Below are positions 8,300 to 16,273 of a DNA stretch of 64,000 nt, piece by piece. The notes under the pieces were generated by a model. The model did no database searches and had not been told where the DNA came from. It worked only from the letters and a program-made list of their open reading frames with translations. Origin of the DNA: Psychrobacillus vulpis (GTDB taxonomy: Bacteria; Bacillota; Bacilli; Bacillales_A; Planococcaceae). Every line of letters starts with the position of its first letter. The stretch's first letter is position 1. Both the position numbers and the translations under genes were made by a program. The stretch is taken from contig NZ_VDGI01000001.1 of NCBI RefSeq assembly GCF_006861825.1, positions 388,172 to 452,171 on the forward strand, read 5' to 3'.

Positions 8300-9679
8300 G
8301 TGAAAAATAAAAAGCATTTCTATAATATTTTTTGGCGTTGGCACTTTTATGCAGGGATATTTATAGCACCATTGCTGATAACCCTTACAATTAGTGGTAT
8401 TGGATATTTATTTTATACAAACGTTGAAAATCAATTATATGATAATTTATTTTTTGGCGACAGTAACAAAAGTGAAAGTGTCTCTATAGATGAAGCGATA
8501 GAGAATGCGGAAAATGAATATGACGGTTATAGTGTAACTAAAGTAATTGTTTTGAAAGATGATTACAATACAAGACTTACTATGACCAATACAGAAGGCA
8601 ATCAAAAATATGTCTTCATTGATGATCATAATCAGATTGTAGGTAGTCAGAACGCAGCATCTACTTATTCGAATGTCATGAGAGGATTACATAGTTCCTT
8701 ATTTGTAGGTGGAACAGTTGTAAACTATTTGGTTGAATTAGCAGCATGTTGGGCTATATTTTTACTTATTTCGGGAGTTTATATGTCATTTAAAGGTAAA
8801 GTCTTTAAAAGACAGAAGGGAACCAAAAATAAGAGACAGGGACATAAAAAACTTCATGCTATTACAGGTACTTTAATTGCTATTCCAATGGTTGTCCTGA
8901 TCTTTACTGGTTTACCTTGGTCGGCTCTTATGGGTAATTTCATATACTCAGCGGCACAATCACATCCCTCCATTGGTATTCCAGAACTACAACAAGTTCC
9001 GCCAACATCAGAGAATAACGAAATTCCTTGGGCTACTCGAAAAAATGAACCACCAGCATCAACTGATGCTCATGCTCAGCATAACGGTATGTCTAATAAG
9101 ACTGATAATAGTAATATGATTAGTGTGCAAAATCTTATACAAAAGGTTGAGGAAGCTGAAATCTCCAAGCCGTATTCTATCGTCTATCCAATAAGTGATG
9201 ACGGTGTATATACTGTATCTAAAGGTAGTAATACGGGGGTTACTGGTTTAGATGTTAGTCCGTATGAAGAAATGACTACTTACTTTGATCAGTATAGCGG
9301 GAAGCTCATTTCTAAGGTTGGCTATGAGGAATATGGTATTTTGGGAAAATGGTTTACATGGGGGATTCCATTGCATGAGGGGCACTTATTCGGATGGCCA
9401 AATAAAATAATAAATCTTATAGTTTGTTTAGCATTCCTAGCAGTGATTTTTTGGGGATATAAGATGTGGTTAGATCGAAAGGTAAAGGGTCAAGTGTCAG
9501 CTCCTCCAAAAACACCAATGGGAAAAGGTTTTACAGGGTTCATCATTATATTAGTGATGCTTGGAATAGTAATGCCCCTTTTTGGCATATCTCTTATAGT
9601 CATTGCTTTTATTGAATTTATAATTTATCTAATTAAGAACAAAAATAGAGGCATTAAAGAACATAATTTAATTAAATAA
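8300..9679 (+). CDS. PepSY-associated TM domain protein
   Basis: The gene has a GTG start behind GGAGG and encodes 459 residues. The N-terminal span RWHFYAGIFIAPLLITLTISG is the classic PepSY-TM signature. About four or five membrane segments are spread along the chain, with large outward loops; the sequence GLPWSALMG and a His-containing loop (TDAHAQHNGMSNKTD) are visible. PepSY-TM proteins are often linked to iron or siderophore reduction and metal homeostasis. It is divergent from the nos accessory operon, so a metal-related role is possible but unproven. Confidence 0.8.
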   Translation: MKNKKHFYNIFWRWHFYAGIFIAPLLITLTISGIGYLFYTNVENQLYDNLFFGDSNKSESVSIDEAIENAENEYDGYSVTKVIVLKDDYNTRLTMTNTEGNQKYVFIDDHNQIVGSQNAASTYSNVMRGLHSSLFVGGTVVNYLVELAACWAIFLLISGVYMSFKGKVFKRQKGTKNKRQGHKKLHAITGTLIAIPMVVLIFTGLPWSALMGNFIYSAAQSHPSIGIPELQQVPPTSENNEIPWATRKNEPPASTDAHAQHNGMSNKTDNSNMISVQNLIQKVEEAEISKPYSIVYPISDDGVYTVSKGSNTGVTGLDVSPYEEMTTYFDQYSGKLISKVGYEEYGILGKWFTWGIPLHEGHLFGWPNKIINLIVCLAFLAVIFWGYKMWLDRKVKGQVSAPPKTPMGKGFTGFIIILVMLGIVMPLFGISLIVIAFIEFIIYLIKNKNRGIKEHNLIK

Positions 9680-9686
9680 CTTTATT

Positions 9687-9717
9687 AACACCGTCCAAAT
9701 CTAGGACGGTGTTAATT
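9687..9717 (+). terminator. Terminator after the PepSY gene
   Basis: The 10-bp stem AACACCGTCC / GGACGGTGTT has a 7-nt loop and lies just after the stop codon; a short AT-rich tail follows. Confidence 0.75.
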
Positions 9718-9926
9718 ATGTTTATGACGAATTGTAATATTAAGTGCTTTTGGGAGCTTGGTTGTAAATAGATATATTTTATAGATATATACGCAATATT
9801 AGGTTATTTATTTGAAAAAGCAAGTGGAGATACGTAGGAATTGTACTTTGGTCGAGAAATAGTACAGAATAAATTGGGAATGTCTCAAACAACAACAGAT
9901 TTTCAAGATGTGGTTCTGGATTTTAA

Positions 9927-10352
9927 ATGTGCTTACTATTACACAAAATTACGTTTATCTTTACAATACTGGCCATAATACAAGCACCTCCGGATGCTGA
10001 TCAAATAGCATCGGTTTCATGGGATTTTCAAGATCTAGCTACATCCGCATATACAGAGGAGTTTGTTATAACTGAACCGATAACTACTTTGAAACTGAAT
10101 AAGATCAAACAGAAAACGGATTCAATGTGGAAAAAAGCGATAGTGGAATATCTTATGAAGCTGGAAGACGAATCAGTTGTAGACACGGGAATCTATAAAG
10201 TATTTCAAGGGTCAATCGGTAAATTTGAAGTTAATTTATATGGATCGATTACTCCGAGGACGTACAAAATTAAAATTACTAACTTGAACGGAGAAGATTT
10301 GCTGATTAGATCAAGAAGAATTATGAAGGATTTGGATGTAACTAAAGATTAG
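9927..10352 (+). CDS. Hypothetical protein, possibly a decayed secreted protein
   Basis: The ORF encodes 141 residues starting MCLLLHKITFIFTILAII. The start has no convincing ribosome site. A hydrophobic N-terminus suggests a signal sequence, but there is no lipobox. The rest is a soluble mixed region (YKVFQGSIGKFEVNLYG) I do not recognise. Sequence just upstream (9838-9925) reads as short peptide-like stretches in another frame, which may be part of a broken longer gene. It may be a remnant rather than an active gene. Confidence 0.4.
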   Translation: MCLLLHKITFIFTILAIIQAPPDADQIASVSWDFQDLATSAYTEEFVITEPITTLKLNKIKQKTDSMWKKAIVEYLMKLEDESVVDTGIYKVFQGSIGKFEVNLYGSITPRTYKIKITNLNGEDLLIRSRRIMKDLDVTKD

Positions 10353-10620
10353 GTTTGCAAAATTTTTGTGTATATTACGTTATTTATTTAGTTTTAATTG
10401 TTCAAATACCTCAAAAAAACACTTTTTGGAATTGCCCTCTTGTATATACTAAGAGATTGTGAGGGTTTTCACTTAAACTCCCATGAAAATTAAAAACTCT
10501 CTAAAACAGTAAAAGTGCATAACAAAAAAGACTCAGAAAAAGCTTTTTTAAAAAAAGGCTGAGCCTTCAGAATGATTATATTGAGTTAATAGGTAAATCA
10601 AGAAACATCTCCATTCTTCC
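10353..10620. other. Intergenic region with weak hairpin
   Basis: No ORF with a ribosome site is visible. Near 10531-10570 an imperfect stem (AAGACTCAG ... CTGAGCCTT) has A/T runs inside and could be a degenerate terminator. The segment leads into a structured block from 10621. Confidence 0.4.
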
Positions 10621-10860
10621 TAAAATAAAGGCAAGGCTGGTGCAACCAATCAAAAAGGATTAATCTCCCATAAGTGCTACCCATATAGGGTGCGACAGTC
10701 TGTGATGTACCGAGATCGTTGGAGTCAGACTAACGGATGGGCTCTATGGCACCATAGTGTATCGACCTTCTTCGCCAGCTGTAGAAACAGTATAGACAGG
10801 GCTATCCATTTTCATTCTCTGTGGTGAAGCGCTGATTTTCGCTTCATGGATGGCTAACGG
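10621..10860 (+). ncRNA. Highly structured non-coding segment, possible IS110-type end (bridge RNA) remnant
   Basis: This 240-bp block is richer in G/C than its flanks and folds well by eye. Stems are GCTACCC/GGGTGC (10676-10693), AGTCTG/CAGACT (10697-10731), CTATG/CATAG (10744-10757), and a long arm GCTATCCAT/ATGGATGGC (10801-10854) capped by GAAGCG/CGCTTC. No ORF is present. The arrangement recalls the structured non-coding left end of IS110-family elements, which encodes a bridge RNA, but no recombinase follows. A 5' group II intron remnant is a weaker alternative. Confidence 0.4.
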
Positions 10861-10880
10861 GGCAGTTTAGTTGAATAAGG
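10853..10880 (+). repeat. Short dispersed repeat, TAACGGG type, copy 1
   Basis: GCTAACGGGGCAGTTTAG followed by TTGAATAAGG matches two other copies at 12395 and 12801 in core and order (TAACGGG, then TTTA, then TTGAA). This copy abuts the structured block and has no terminator behind it. Confidence 0.5.
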
Positions 10881-10922
10881 TTAAAATTTTAAAATTAATA
10901 AAGGATGATTATAAGTCATCCT

Positions 10923-11494
10923 TTAACTTTTATATTCACCTATCCCCTTCATTATATAAGGTATGGCTATCTTGATATATTCTTTTGCTGATAAAGAACT
11001 ATTCTCTTGCCAATCAATTGATGCTCCATAAATTCCCCAGCTTAACATTACAGCACCAACTTTTAGTGATTCAACTTCAGGAGTTGACTGCTGTTTAATA
11101 AGCAAAGAAAGAAATAACTTCTCTAGCTCATTTTTTATTTTTTTCTCAATTGTTATACTGAAAGATTCAAAACTCTTACTGCATTGTGATTTCAAATCTG
11201 TTTGAAATGTAGTTAGAGCCAGAAATATCTCTTGAATAGACTTATCATTAAATGTATCGTGACGATGAAGTTTTTCTATAACGTTTTCCAAGATATTTTC
11301 CGTAATGACGGCATCAAGTAAATTGTATTTATCAGTGAAATGGGCATAAAAAGTAGCACTATTAACAGTTGCCTCGTTGGTTATGTCTTTTATTGTAATG
11401 TCCTTAACATTGATTTTTTGAGCTATTTTTATAAAAGAATCCATATTAATCTTCTTGTTCGTAAAATACGTGGGTCTACTTTGTTATTTCCCAT
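10923..11494 (-). pseudogene. TetR/AcrR-family regulator with a 1-nt frameshift near its start
   Basis: The proper start is the ATG at 11494, which has an AAGGAG ribosome site and encodes MGNNKVDPRILRTRRLI. One missing base near 11440-11446 then shifts the frame. The remaining 173 residues (from 11444, MDSFIKIAQKINVKDITIK) continue the usual TetR helix-turn-helix (ATVNSATFYAHFTDKYNLLD) and ligand domain. The ATG at 11444 has no ribosome site. Either the gene is inactive or the base is a sequencing or phase-variation indel in AT-rich DNA. It is divergent from an oxidoreductase it probably regulated. Confidence 0.8.
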
Positions 11495-11518
11495 TTTTAT
11501 CTTTCTCCTTATTATATC

Positions 11519-11548
11519 TATACAACATTTTTATACATTCGTTGTATA
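11519..11548. promoter_or_regulatory. TetR-type operator candidate 1
   Basis: The inverted repeat TATACAAC / GTTGTATA has 14 nt between the arms and lies just upstream of the tetR start. Its half-site recurs in the second palindrome at 11607. Confidence 0.5.
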
Positions 11549-11606
11549 AGCTACAAATCTTCAGAACTGGTGATTGAGAGTAAATGAATCTTATCTTACA
11601 ATCAAC

Positions 11607-11628
11607 TATACAACAGGTGTTGTTTATA
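11607..11628. promoter_or_regulatory. TetR-type operator candidate 2
   Basis: The near-perfect palindrome ACAACAGGTGTTGT (11610-11623) with TATA flanks lies upstream of the oxidoreductase ATG. It has the same half-site as the repeat in front of tetR, as expected for a divergent TetR-controlled pair. Confidence 0.55.
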
Positions 11629-11659
11629 CGAAAGGTGTTATGAAAGTGAGGAATTACAA

Positions 11660-12304
11660 ATGAACATTACATTGTTTGGAGCAAGTGGAGCAATAGGTCA
11701 ACTGGTTATTCAAAAAGCTATTCAAAATGGAGATCGTGTAATAGCGTATGTTCGACGAGAAGATTCTATTTCGATTAGTCATAAAAGATTAAAAATTATT
11801 ATAGGAGAACTATCTAATGAAAGGAAGATGGAAGAAGCAATTGAAGATGCTGATGTGGTAATTAGCACATTAGGTCCTGCTCTTGATAATTCAAGAAAAG
11901 TGAAAAGTCTTCCTATTGCAAGTGGTCATAAAATGATTATTCATGTTATGGAAAAAATGAATATAAAACGTCTAATAACGTTGGGCACTCCAACTGTAAA
12001 AGCAAAGGAAGACAAGAAACAACTTATAACGGTGTTACCAGGTATAATGGCTAAAATGTTATTTCCAACAGGTTATCAAGAAATGAAAGAGATTGAGCAA
12101 CTTGTAAAACAGTCAACATTAGATTGGACTGTCGTTCGGATTATTAATCCCAATCTAAAACAAAGTGGTAAGGGCTATAATATCTCACTTGGAAATACGA
12201 ATGGGAAAATGGGAGTCTCACGAGATAACGTTGCTCAATGTATGTATGATATTGCACAAAGGAACACATATCAAAAACAAATGCCAATTGTATTTAACAA
12301 ATAA
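11660..12304 (+). CDS. NAD(P)-binding Rossmann-fold oxidoreductase (atypical SDR/NmrA-like)
   Basis: The 214-residue product begins MNITLFGASGAIGQLVIQKA, a GxxGxxG dinucleotide-binding motif. It has ADVVISTLGP and a typical C-terminal LDWTVVRIINP motif of atypical short-chain reductases. A GTGAGG ribosome site precedes the ATG. The catalytic Tyr-xxx-Lys of classical SDRs is not evident, as in NmrA/SDR-a proteins. It sits opposite a TetR gene with palindromes between, so it is probably induced by a small electrophile or drug; the substrate is unknown. Confidence 0.8.
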   Translation: MNITLFGASGAIGQLVIQKAIQNGDRVIAYVRREDSISISHKRLKIIIGELSNERKMEEAIEDADVVISTLGPALDNSRKVKSLPIASGHKMIIHVMEKMNIKRLITLGTPTVKAKEDKKQLITVLPGIMAKMLFPTGYQEMKEIEQLVKQSTLDWTVVRIINPNLKQSGKGYNISLGNTNGKMGVSRDNVAQCMYDIAQRNTYQKQMPIVFNK

Positions 12305-12394
12305 GGCCGAGACAGCTTTTTCATTTGCATTATAGTGATGAATTGAGTTTTCATTAAGTATAAGTAGTAAAGTTTGTGAATAAATGTACTTAAA

Positions 12395-12445
12395 GTAACG
12401 GGTGCTTTACTTGAAGATCTTTGAGCGCTAAACGGCTCTTTTTTC
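12395..12445 (+). repeat. TAACGGG dispersed repeat copy 2 with terminator hairpin
   Basis: TAACGGGTGCTTTACTTGAA then GATC is followed by GAGC / GCTC and a run of six T. The copy at 12801 has the same plan: motif, then hairpin, then T-run. It lies about 90 bp after the oxidoreductase and may terminate it. Confidence 0.55.
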
Positions 12446-12516
12446 TTGTTCAACTAAAGGAGCATGTTTCTTTAAGAAGGAAAAGAAAAAATTTAAAAAT
12501 TTGGGGAGGTTATAAC

Positions 12517-12774
12517 TTGGAAGAAATTATGGGAGGCTTGTTGGGTCAATTAGGTTTGTTTTATCCTCTGCTTATAGCATCAGTAATTACTTTTGTATAT
12601 GCACTCATTAAGCGTTCTTGGATTTGGATGTTGTTAAGTGCAATTTTACTTTATCCTGATGCTTGGTTTTTTAGTGGTTATCCGCCATTTCCTTGGGCAA
12701 AATTCGTCCCTTTAATTCAGGTTATATTTGCTATAATTTTTTATCTAATGAAAAGAAATAAGTCGAAACCATAG
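12517..12774 (+). CDS. Small hypothetical membrane protein
   Basis: The TTG start at 12517 is chosen because GGGGAGG lies 7 nt upstream; an ORF from 12421 would overlap the preceding terminator. The product has 85 residues with three hydrophobic spans (LGLFYPLLIASVITFVYALI, IWMLLSAILLYPDAWFF, FVPLIQVIFAIIFYLM) and a basic C-terminus. No family is recognised. Confidence 0.6.
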   Translation: MEEIMGGLLGQLGLFYPLLIASVITFVYALIKRSWIWMLLSAILLYPDAWFFSGYPPFPWAKFVPLIQVIFAIIFYLMKRNKSKP

Positions 12775-12800
12775 TTTTATTGAATTATGGAGTTATTAAG

Positions 12801-12850
12801 CTAACGGGTACTTAGTTAAAGATCATGGGTTGCTTAGGCAACTCTTTTTT
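12801..12850 (+). repeat. TAACGGG dispersed repeat copy 3 with terminator hairpin
   Basis: CTAACGGGTACTTAGTTAAA then GATC is followed by the strong hairpin GGGTTGC-TTAG-GCAACTC and a T-run. It ends the small membrane protein unit. The motif and following terminator match copy 2 at 12395. Confidence 0.65.
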
Positions 12851-12860
12851 CTTATTGAAC

Positions 12861-12935
12861 TCACGGGGCCTTTATTTTTGCAGAAGGTCCGCAACATCCA
12901 CCAGTGTTAATTTGTTTAAGCTCAATGTTATTCAT
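12861..12935 (-). CDS. 24-residue peptide with GGCCGPS motif
   Basis: A GGAGG ribosome site at ideal spacing precedes an ATG at 12935. The ORF has 24 codons: MNNIELKQINTGG, then CCGPSAKIKAP. The vicinal cysteines in GGCCGPS recall the As(III)-binding CC...CGPS of ArsD and the GCCGP of the IscA-like protein in the ars operon of this window. It lies downstream of the MarR gene on the same strand and has its own palindrome (12990-13002) upstream. A trivalent-metalloid or thiol-reactive ligand is plausible; function is unknown. Confidence 0.55.
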   Translation of the reverse strand: MNNIELKQINTGGCCGPSAKIKAP

Positions 12936-12989
12936 CTTCTTACCTCCGTAAAATTTTAATGGTATTACCAAAATAAAAAGTTTAATTAA

Positions 12990-13002
12990 TTGCATTTTAC
13001 AA
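12990..13002. promoter_or_regulatory. TTGYA-N3-TRCAA palindrome, copy 1 (CCGPS peptide promoter)
   Basis: TTGCATTTTACAA lies 55 bp upstream of the small peptide start. It belongs to a set of six similar palindromes in the window. Confidence 0.5.
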
Positions 13003-13038
13003 GTAATATATGTTTTTTTAAGCAAAACTTACTCTTGC

Positions 13039-13485
13039 TTAAAGTAGAGGTGTACAGCAAACGCTTGATTTGGACATAGCTTGATTTAGTAATTTAATAG
13101 AGCGAATAACTGTTTCTTTTTCAAATTCGTTCATATGCGAGAATACTTCCTCTAAATAAGCATTCATCGATTCGTCAATGGTTGTAGCAACAAACTTACC
13201 TTGTACTGTAAGAGATAATATAAATACCCTTTTGTCTGTTGAGGAAGGTGTTTTCTTTACTAATTCCATTTTAATGAGTGTCTGGATTTGTCGACTAAAA
13301 GTTGTAATATCCATCGCAATTGTGTCCGCAATTTGTTGCATGGATGGTGATGTTTGTTTATCTATTTCATAAAGAATGTGACTTTGTACAGAGGATATAT
13401 CTATAGCTCCAACTGAACAACAATTTTTATTAAGAAGTCCAAACCTACGAGTGAGCACTTGAAATAGTTCACGTTTGTTATCCAT
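13039..13485 (-). CDS. MarR-family regulator with paired cysteines
   Basis: I choose the ATG at 13485 (MDNKRELFQVLTRRFG), which has an AGAGGTG ribosome site. The 148-residue protein has a winged helix with PSMQQIADTIAMDITTFSRQ and the wing segment VKKTPSSTDKRVFILSLT. Two vicinal cysteine pairs stand out: NKNCCSVGAID near the N-terminus and SVCCTPLL at the end. Such pairs suggest a thiol-reactive or trivalent metalloid signal. It is divergent from an ArsN-like acetyltransferase, with a palindrome in between. Confidence 0.85.
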   Translation of the reverse strand: MDNKRELFQVLTRRFGLLNKNCCSVGAIDISSVQSHILYEIDKQTSPSMQQIADTIAMDITTFSRQIQTLIKMELVKKTPSSTDKRVFILSLTVQGKFVATTIDESMNAYLEEVFSHMNEFEKETVIRSIKLLNQAMSKSSVCCTPLL

Positions 13486-13520
13486 GTTTTCACCTCTTAT
13501 ATAATATATACACCACTTAC

Positions 13521-13533
13521 TTGCAATGTGCAA
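13521..13533. promoter_or_regulatory. TTGYA-N3-TRCAA palindrome, copy 2 (marR/GNAT promoter)
   Basis: The perfect palindrome TTGCA-ATG-TGCAA lies between the divergent marR and acetyltransferase genes, 36 bp upstream of the marR start. MarR dimers bind such sites, so it is the best candidate for the autoregulatory operator. Confidence 0.6.
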
Positions 13534-13592
13534 CAAATAACTTTAAAATTTCATTAAATACTTCTTATTTTTAATATTGGGGGAAATGTGAC

Positions 13593-14096
13593 ATGAATTT
13601 TATGATTAGAAATGCTAAAAAAGATGATTGGGATCAAATTAAAAACATTTATGAAGCAGGTATTTCCACAGGACTAGCTACATTCGAAACCAAAGCTCCA
13701 TCTACATACGAGCAATGGTTTTTAAAAGCACATCCTGAGTGTACTCTAATTGTACAAGAAGAGAATAAAATTCTTGGTTGGTGCAAACTTTCGTCCGTAT
13801 CAGATCGGTTGGCTTATGTAGGTGTAGGAGAAGTTAGTATTTATGTGCATCCGACAGTACAAGGGAAAGGTATCGGTGATTTACTCTTGAAAAATTTGAT
13901 TATTAGGTCTGAACAGCAAGGATTTTGGACATTACAGGCTTCAATCTTTTCAGAAAATAAAAGTAGTGTTTATTTGCATAAGAAAAACGGCTTTAGAGAA
14001 GTAGGAATACGAGAAAAAATAGGGAAATTTAATGGTGTTTGGAGAGATAATGTTTTATTAGAAAGAAGAAGTAGTTTAGTCGGATTAGAAGAATAA
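13593..14096 (+). CDS. GNAT acetyltransferase, ArsN1/phosphinothricin-acetyltransferase-like
   Basis: The 167-residue protein has the Pat/Bar-like pattern: MIRNAKKDDWDQIKNIYEAG, FETKAPSTYEQWF, acetyl-CoA loop VHPTVQGKGIGDLLL, and a C-terminal GFREVGIREKIGKFNGVWRD. ArsN1 enzymes in ars clusters acetylate arsinothricin, and relatives acetylate phosphinothricin or methionine sulfoximine. The neighbouring cysteine-rich MarR and the nearby ars operon favour an arsenic-compound role, but the substrate is not proven by sequence. Confidence 0.75.
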   Translation: MNFMIRNAKKDDWDQIKNIYEAGISTGLATFETKAPSTYEQWFLKAHPECTLIVQEENKILGWCKLSSVSDRLAYVGVGEVSIYVHPTVQGKGIGDLLLKNLIIRSEQQGFWTLQASIFSENKSSVYLHKKNGFREVGIREKIGKFNGVWRDNVLLERRSSLVGLEE

Positions 14097-14230
14097 ATTT
14101 TACTATATTCATTCGTAATAAATTTCTTTTAACCATATCTCATCTTCTAAAAATTGATTTAATATAGGGTTATTATTTCAGTTTAGAATACCAAACACAT
14201 ATTAAGTGCTATTTACATTGCTCGTATATA

Positions 14231-14267
14231 AAGAAAAGACCGAAAAACTGAATTTCGGTCTTTTCTT
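14231..14267. terminator. Bidirectional terminator
   Basis: The 15-bp stem AAGAAAAGACCGAAA / TTTCGGTCTTTTCTT has A-rich and T-rich flanks and lies between the convergent acetyltransferase and uspA genes. Confidence 0.9.
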
Positions 14268-14313
14268 TTTGAAAATATACATTTCATCAGATCCAATGCT
14301 TAAAAAAATACAT

Positions 14314-14733
14314 CTATTTCACAATCAATGCTGGACAATTTACACGTTTCATCACTTTATGACTGACGCTACCTAAAACCATTTCTTGTAGACCGTTTAG
14401 TCCTCGACTACCAATAATAACAAGATCAACAACTTGTTCGTTCGCATACTTTACGATTTCTGGTCCTGGTGCTCCATGTAAAATCCTCACATTGTAAGAA
14501 ATGCTGGCATCTCGAAGTAGTTGCTCGATATTTTGAATTTTCTTTCGCCGTTCAAGGTTTAATGCCTCATTAGATCTTGTATGCAACACTTCCGACTTTG
14601 CTTTATCAATATTCGCTACATACACGATTTCGACCAGTGAGTCTGAACTACACGAAGCGATTTTGATTGCTTCTTTCGCAGCACGAACAGCATTTTCTGA
14701 TCCATCAGCAGCCAATAAAATATGTTTATACAT
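14314..14733 (-). CDS. UspA-type universal stress protein
   Basis: The 139-residue single Usp domain starts MYKHILLAADGSENAVRAAK. It carries the ATP-binding GSRGLNGLQEMVLGSVSHKV motif. Its start is 13 nt after the SulP stop, so the two are co-transcribed. SulP-Usp pairs are common in Bacillales; the Usp probably acts as a nucleotide-sensing partner of the anion transporter. Confidence 0.9.
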   Translation of the reverse strand: MYKHILLAADGSENAVRAAKEAIKIASCSSDSLVEIVYVANIDKAKSEVLHTRSNEALNLERRKKIQNIEQLLRDASISYNVRILHGAPGPEIVKYANEQVVDLVIIGSRGLNGLQEMVLGSVSHKVMKRVNCPALIVK

Positions 14734-14746
14734 GCTATATCCCCCT

Positions 14747-16180
14747 TTAATGAGATGATGTCATCCCATCTAATTGTGTGATTACCTTTTGACTTGAAGC
14801 ATCTAATCCTACTACTTCCACCTTAATACCATTTTCACTCAACATCCCTTTTACTTTCAATAATGCCCCTACGCCTGAATCATCCCAAATGCGACTATTT
14901 GAGAAATCAATTTGAATATTTTTCTCTTGCATTTCTTCTTTTTTAAAGTAATCAATAAAAGCATCAGTTGAGGCAAAGAAAAGCTGACCATCTACAATAT
15001 AACGATAATCTTGTTTTGTAATTTTCAGTGTCGATATTTTTACTACGAAGAAGATAGCACTTAAAATCACCCCCGCAATGACACCTTTTGATAAGTCATG
15101 TGTATAAACAACGATTATGACGGTCGCAAGCATTACAAAGGCATCTGTACGTGGCGCTTTTATTAAATACTTAAATGAATTCCAATCAAATGTACCGATA
15201 CTTACCATAATCATAATCCCCACAAGTACAGGCATCGGAATTTTTACCACTAAATCACCTAACACGATGATTAAAAAGATCAAAAATAACCCAGCTACAA
15301 GTGTCGATAAACGTCCACGACCTCCAGACTTAACATTAATCACAGATTGGCCAATCATTGCACAACCAGCCATTCCGCCAAAAAATCCATTAATGAAATT
15401 TGCAATCCCTTGCCCTCTTGCCTCCTTATTTTTATCACTTTCTGTTGCTGTCATATCATCAACAATTTGAGACGTTAATAATGATTCGAGTAAACCAACG
15501 ATAGCTAAAGCAATTGAATAAGGAAGAATAATTTGAAGTGTTTCAAATGTAAACGGTACATTAGGAATTAAGAAAGATGGGAGGGTTTGCGTAATATTAC
15601 CTAAATCCCCAATTGTTTTTAATTCCACCCCACTAAAGAGTGCAACAGCCGTTAAACCGACAATCGCAATAAGTGGCGCTGGCAGCACCTTTATAAAACG
15701 TGGTAATGTATAGACAAGTAAAAGTGTCACAGCAACAAATACATATGTCATGGTAGAAATACCGATGAAATGTGGTACTTGTGCTAAAAATATTAGAATA
15801 GCTAATGAGTTAACGAAGCCGATCATAACGGCATTAGGAATAAACTTCATTACCTTCGCTACTTTAAACACACCGAATAATATTTGAATAATACCAGTTA
15901 AAATCGTAGCCGCTAATAAATAATCTAGACCATGATCTTTTACTAATGGAACCATAAGTAGGGCCATAGCACCCGTTGCTGCTGAAATCATACCTGGTCT
16001 ACCACCAACAAATGCGATAATGACAGCGATACAAAATGACGCATATAGACCGACCATAGGGTCAACCCCTGCGATAATGGAAAAGGCTATGGCTTCAGGA
16101 ATAAGTGCAAGTGCAACGACAATACCTGATAATATATCGCCACGCACGTTTCCAAACCATTGTTGTTTTATACTTTGCAT
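14747..16180 (-). CDS. SulP-family anion transporter with STAS domain
   Basis: The 477-residue membrane protein has 10-14 helices. The N-terminal signature is [29 protein letters not shown] (given as two parts: [15 protein letters not shown] and [14 protein letters not shown]). A C-terminal STAS domain (about 375-470) contains [20 protein letters not shown]. SulP proteins carry sulfate, bicarbonate or other anions. It heads the sulP-uspA unit and is divergent from a resolvase-like gene. Confidence 0.9.
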   Translation of the reverse strand: MQSIKQQWFGNVRGDILSGIVVALALIPEAIAFSIIAGVDPMVGLYASFCIAVIIAFVGGRPGMISAATGAMALLMVPLVKDHGLDYLLAATILTGIIQILFGVFKVAKVMKFIPNAVMIGFVNSLAILIFLAQVPHFIGISTMTYVFVAVTLLLVYTLPRFIKVLPAPLIAIVGLTAVALFSGVELKTIGDLGNITQTLPSFLIPNVPFTFETLQIILPYSIALAIVGLLESLLTSQIVDDMTATESDKNKEARGQGIANFINGFFGGMAGCAMIGQSVINVKSGGRGRLSTLVAGLFLIFLIIVLGDLVVKIPMPVLVGIMIMVSIGTFDWNSFKYLIKAPRTDAFVMLATVIIVVYTHDLSKGVIAGVILSAIFFVVKISTLKITKQDYRYIVDGQLFFASTDAFIDYFKKEEMQEKNIQIDFSNSRIWDDSGVGALLKVKGMLSENGIKVEVVGLDASSQKVITQLDGMTSSH

Positions 16181-16273
16181 GATAATCTCCTTTATTCTTA
16201 AAATTCTTTGATTATCATAACACTTTTATTCCCAAAAAGGAACGCTTTCGGGAATTAGTTAGGAGCGAATAGA

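Noticed and set aside
10674-10860. Group II intron
   Set aside because: The start resembles GTGC...GGGTGCGAC, but no domain V, no 3' end and no reverse-transcriptase ORF are visible; at most a 5' remnant.
10923-11444. Intact TetR gene starting at 11444
   Set aside because: No ribosome site there, and the preceding out-of-frame codons encode the normal TetR N-terminus behind a good ribosome site.
12421-12516. N-terminal extension of the small membrane protein
   Set aside because: It would be translated from the terminator hairpin of the upstream unit; the TTG at 12517 has GGGGAGG at proper spacing.
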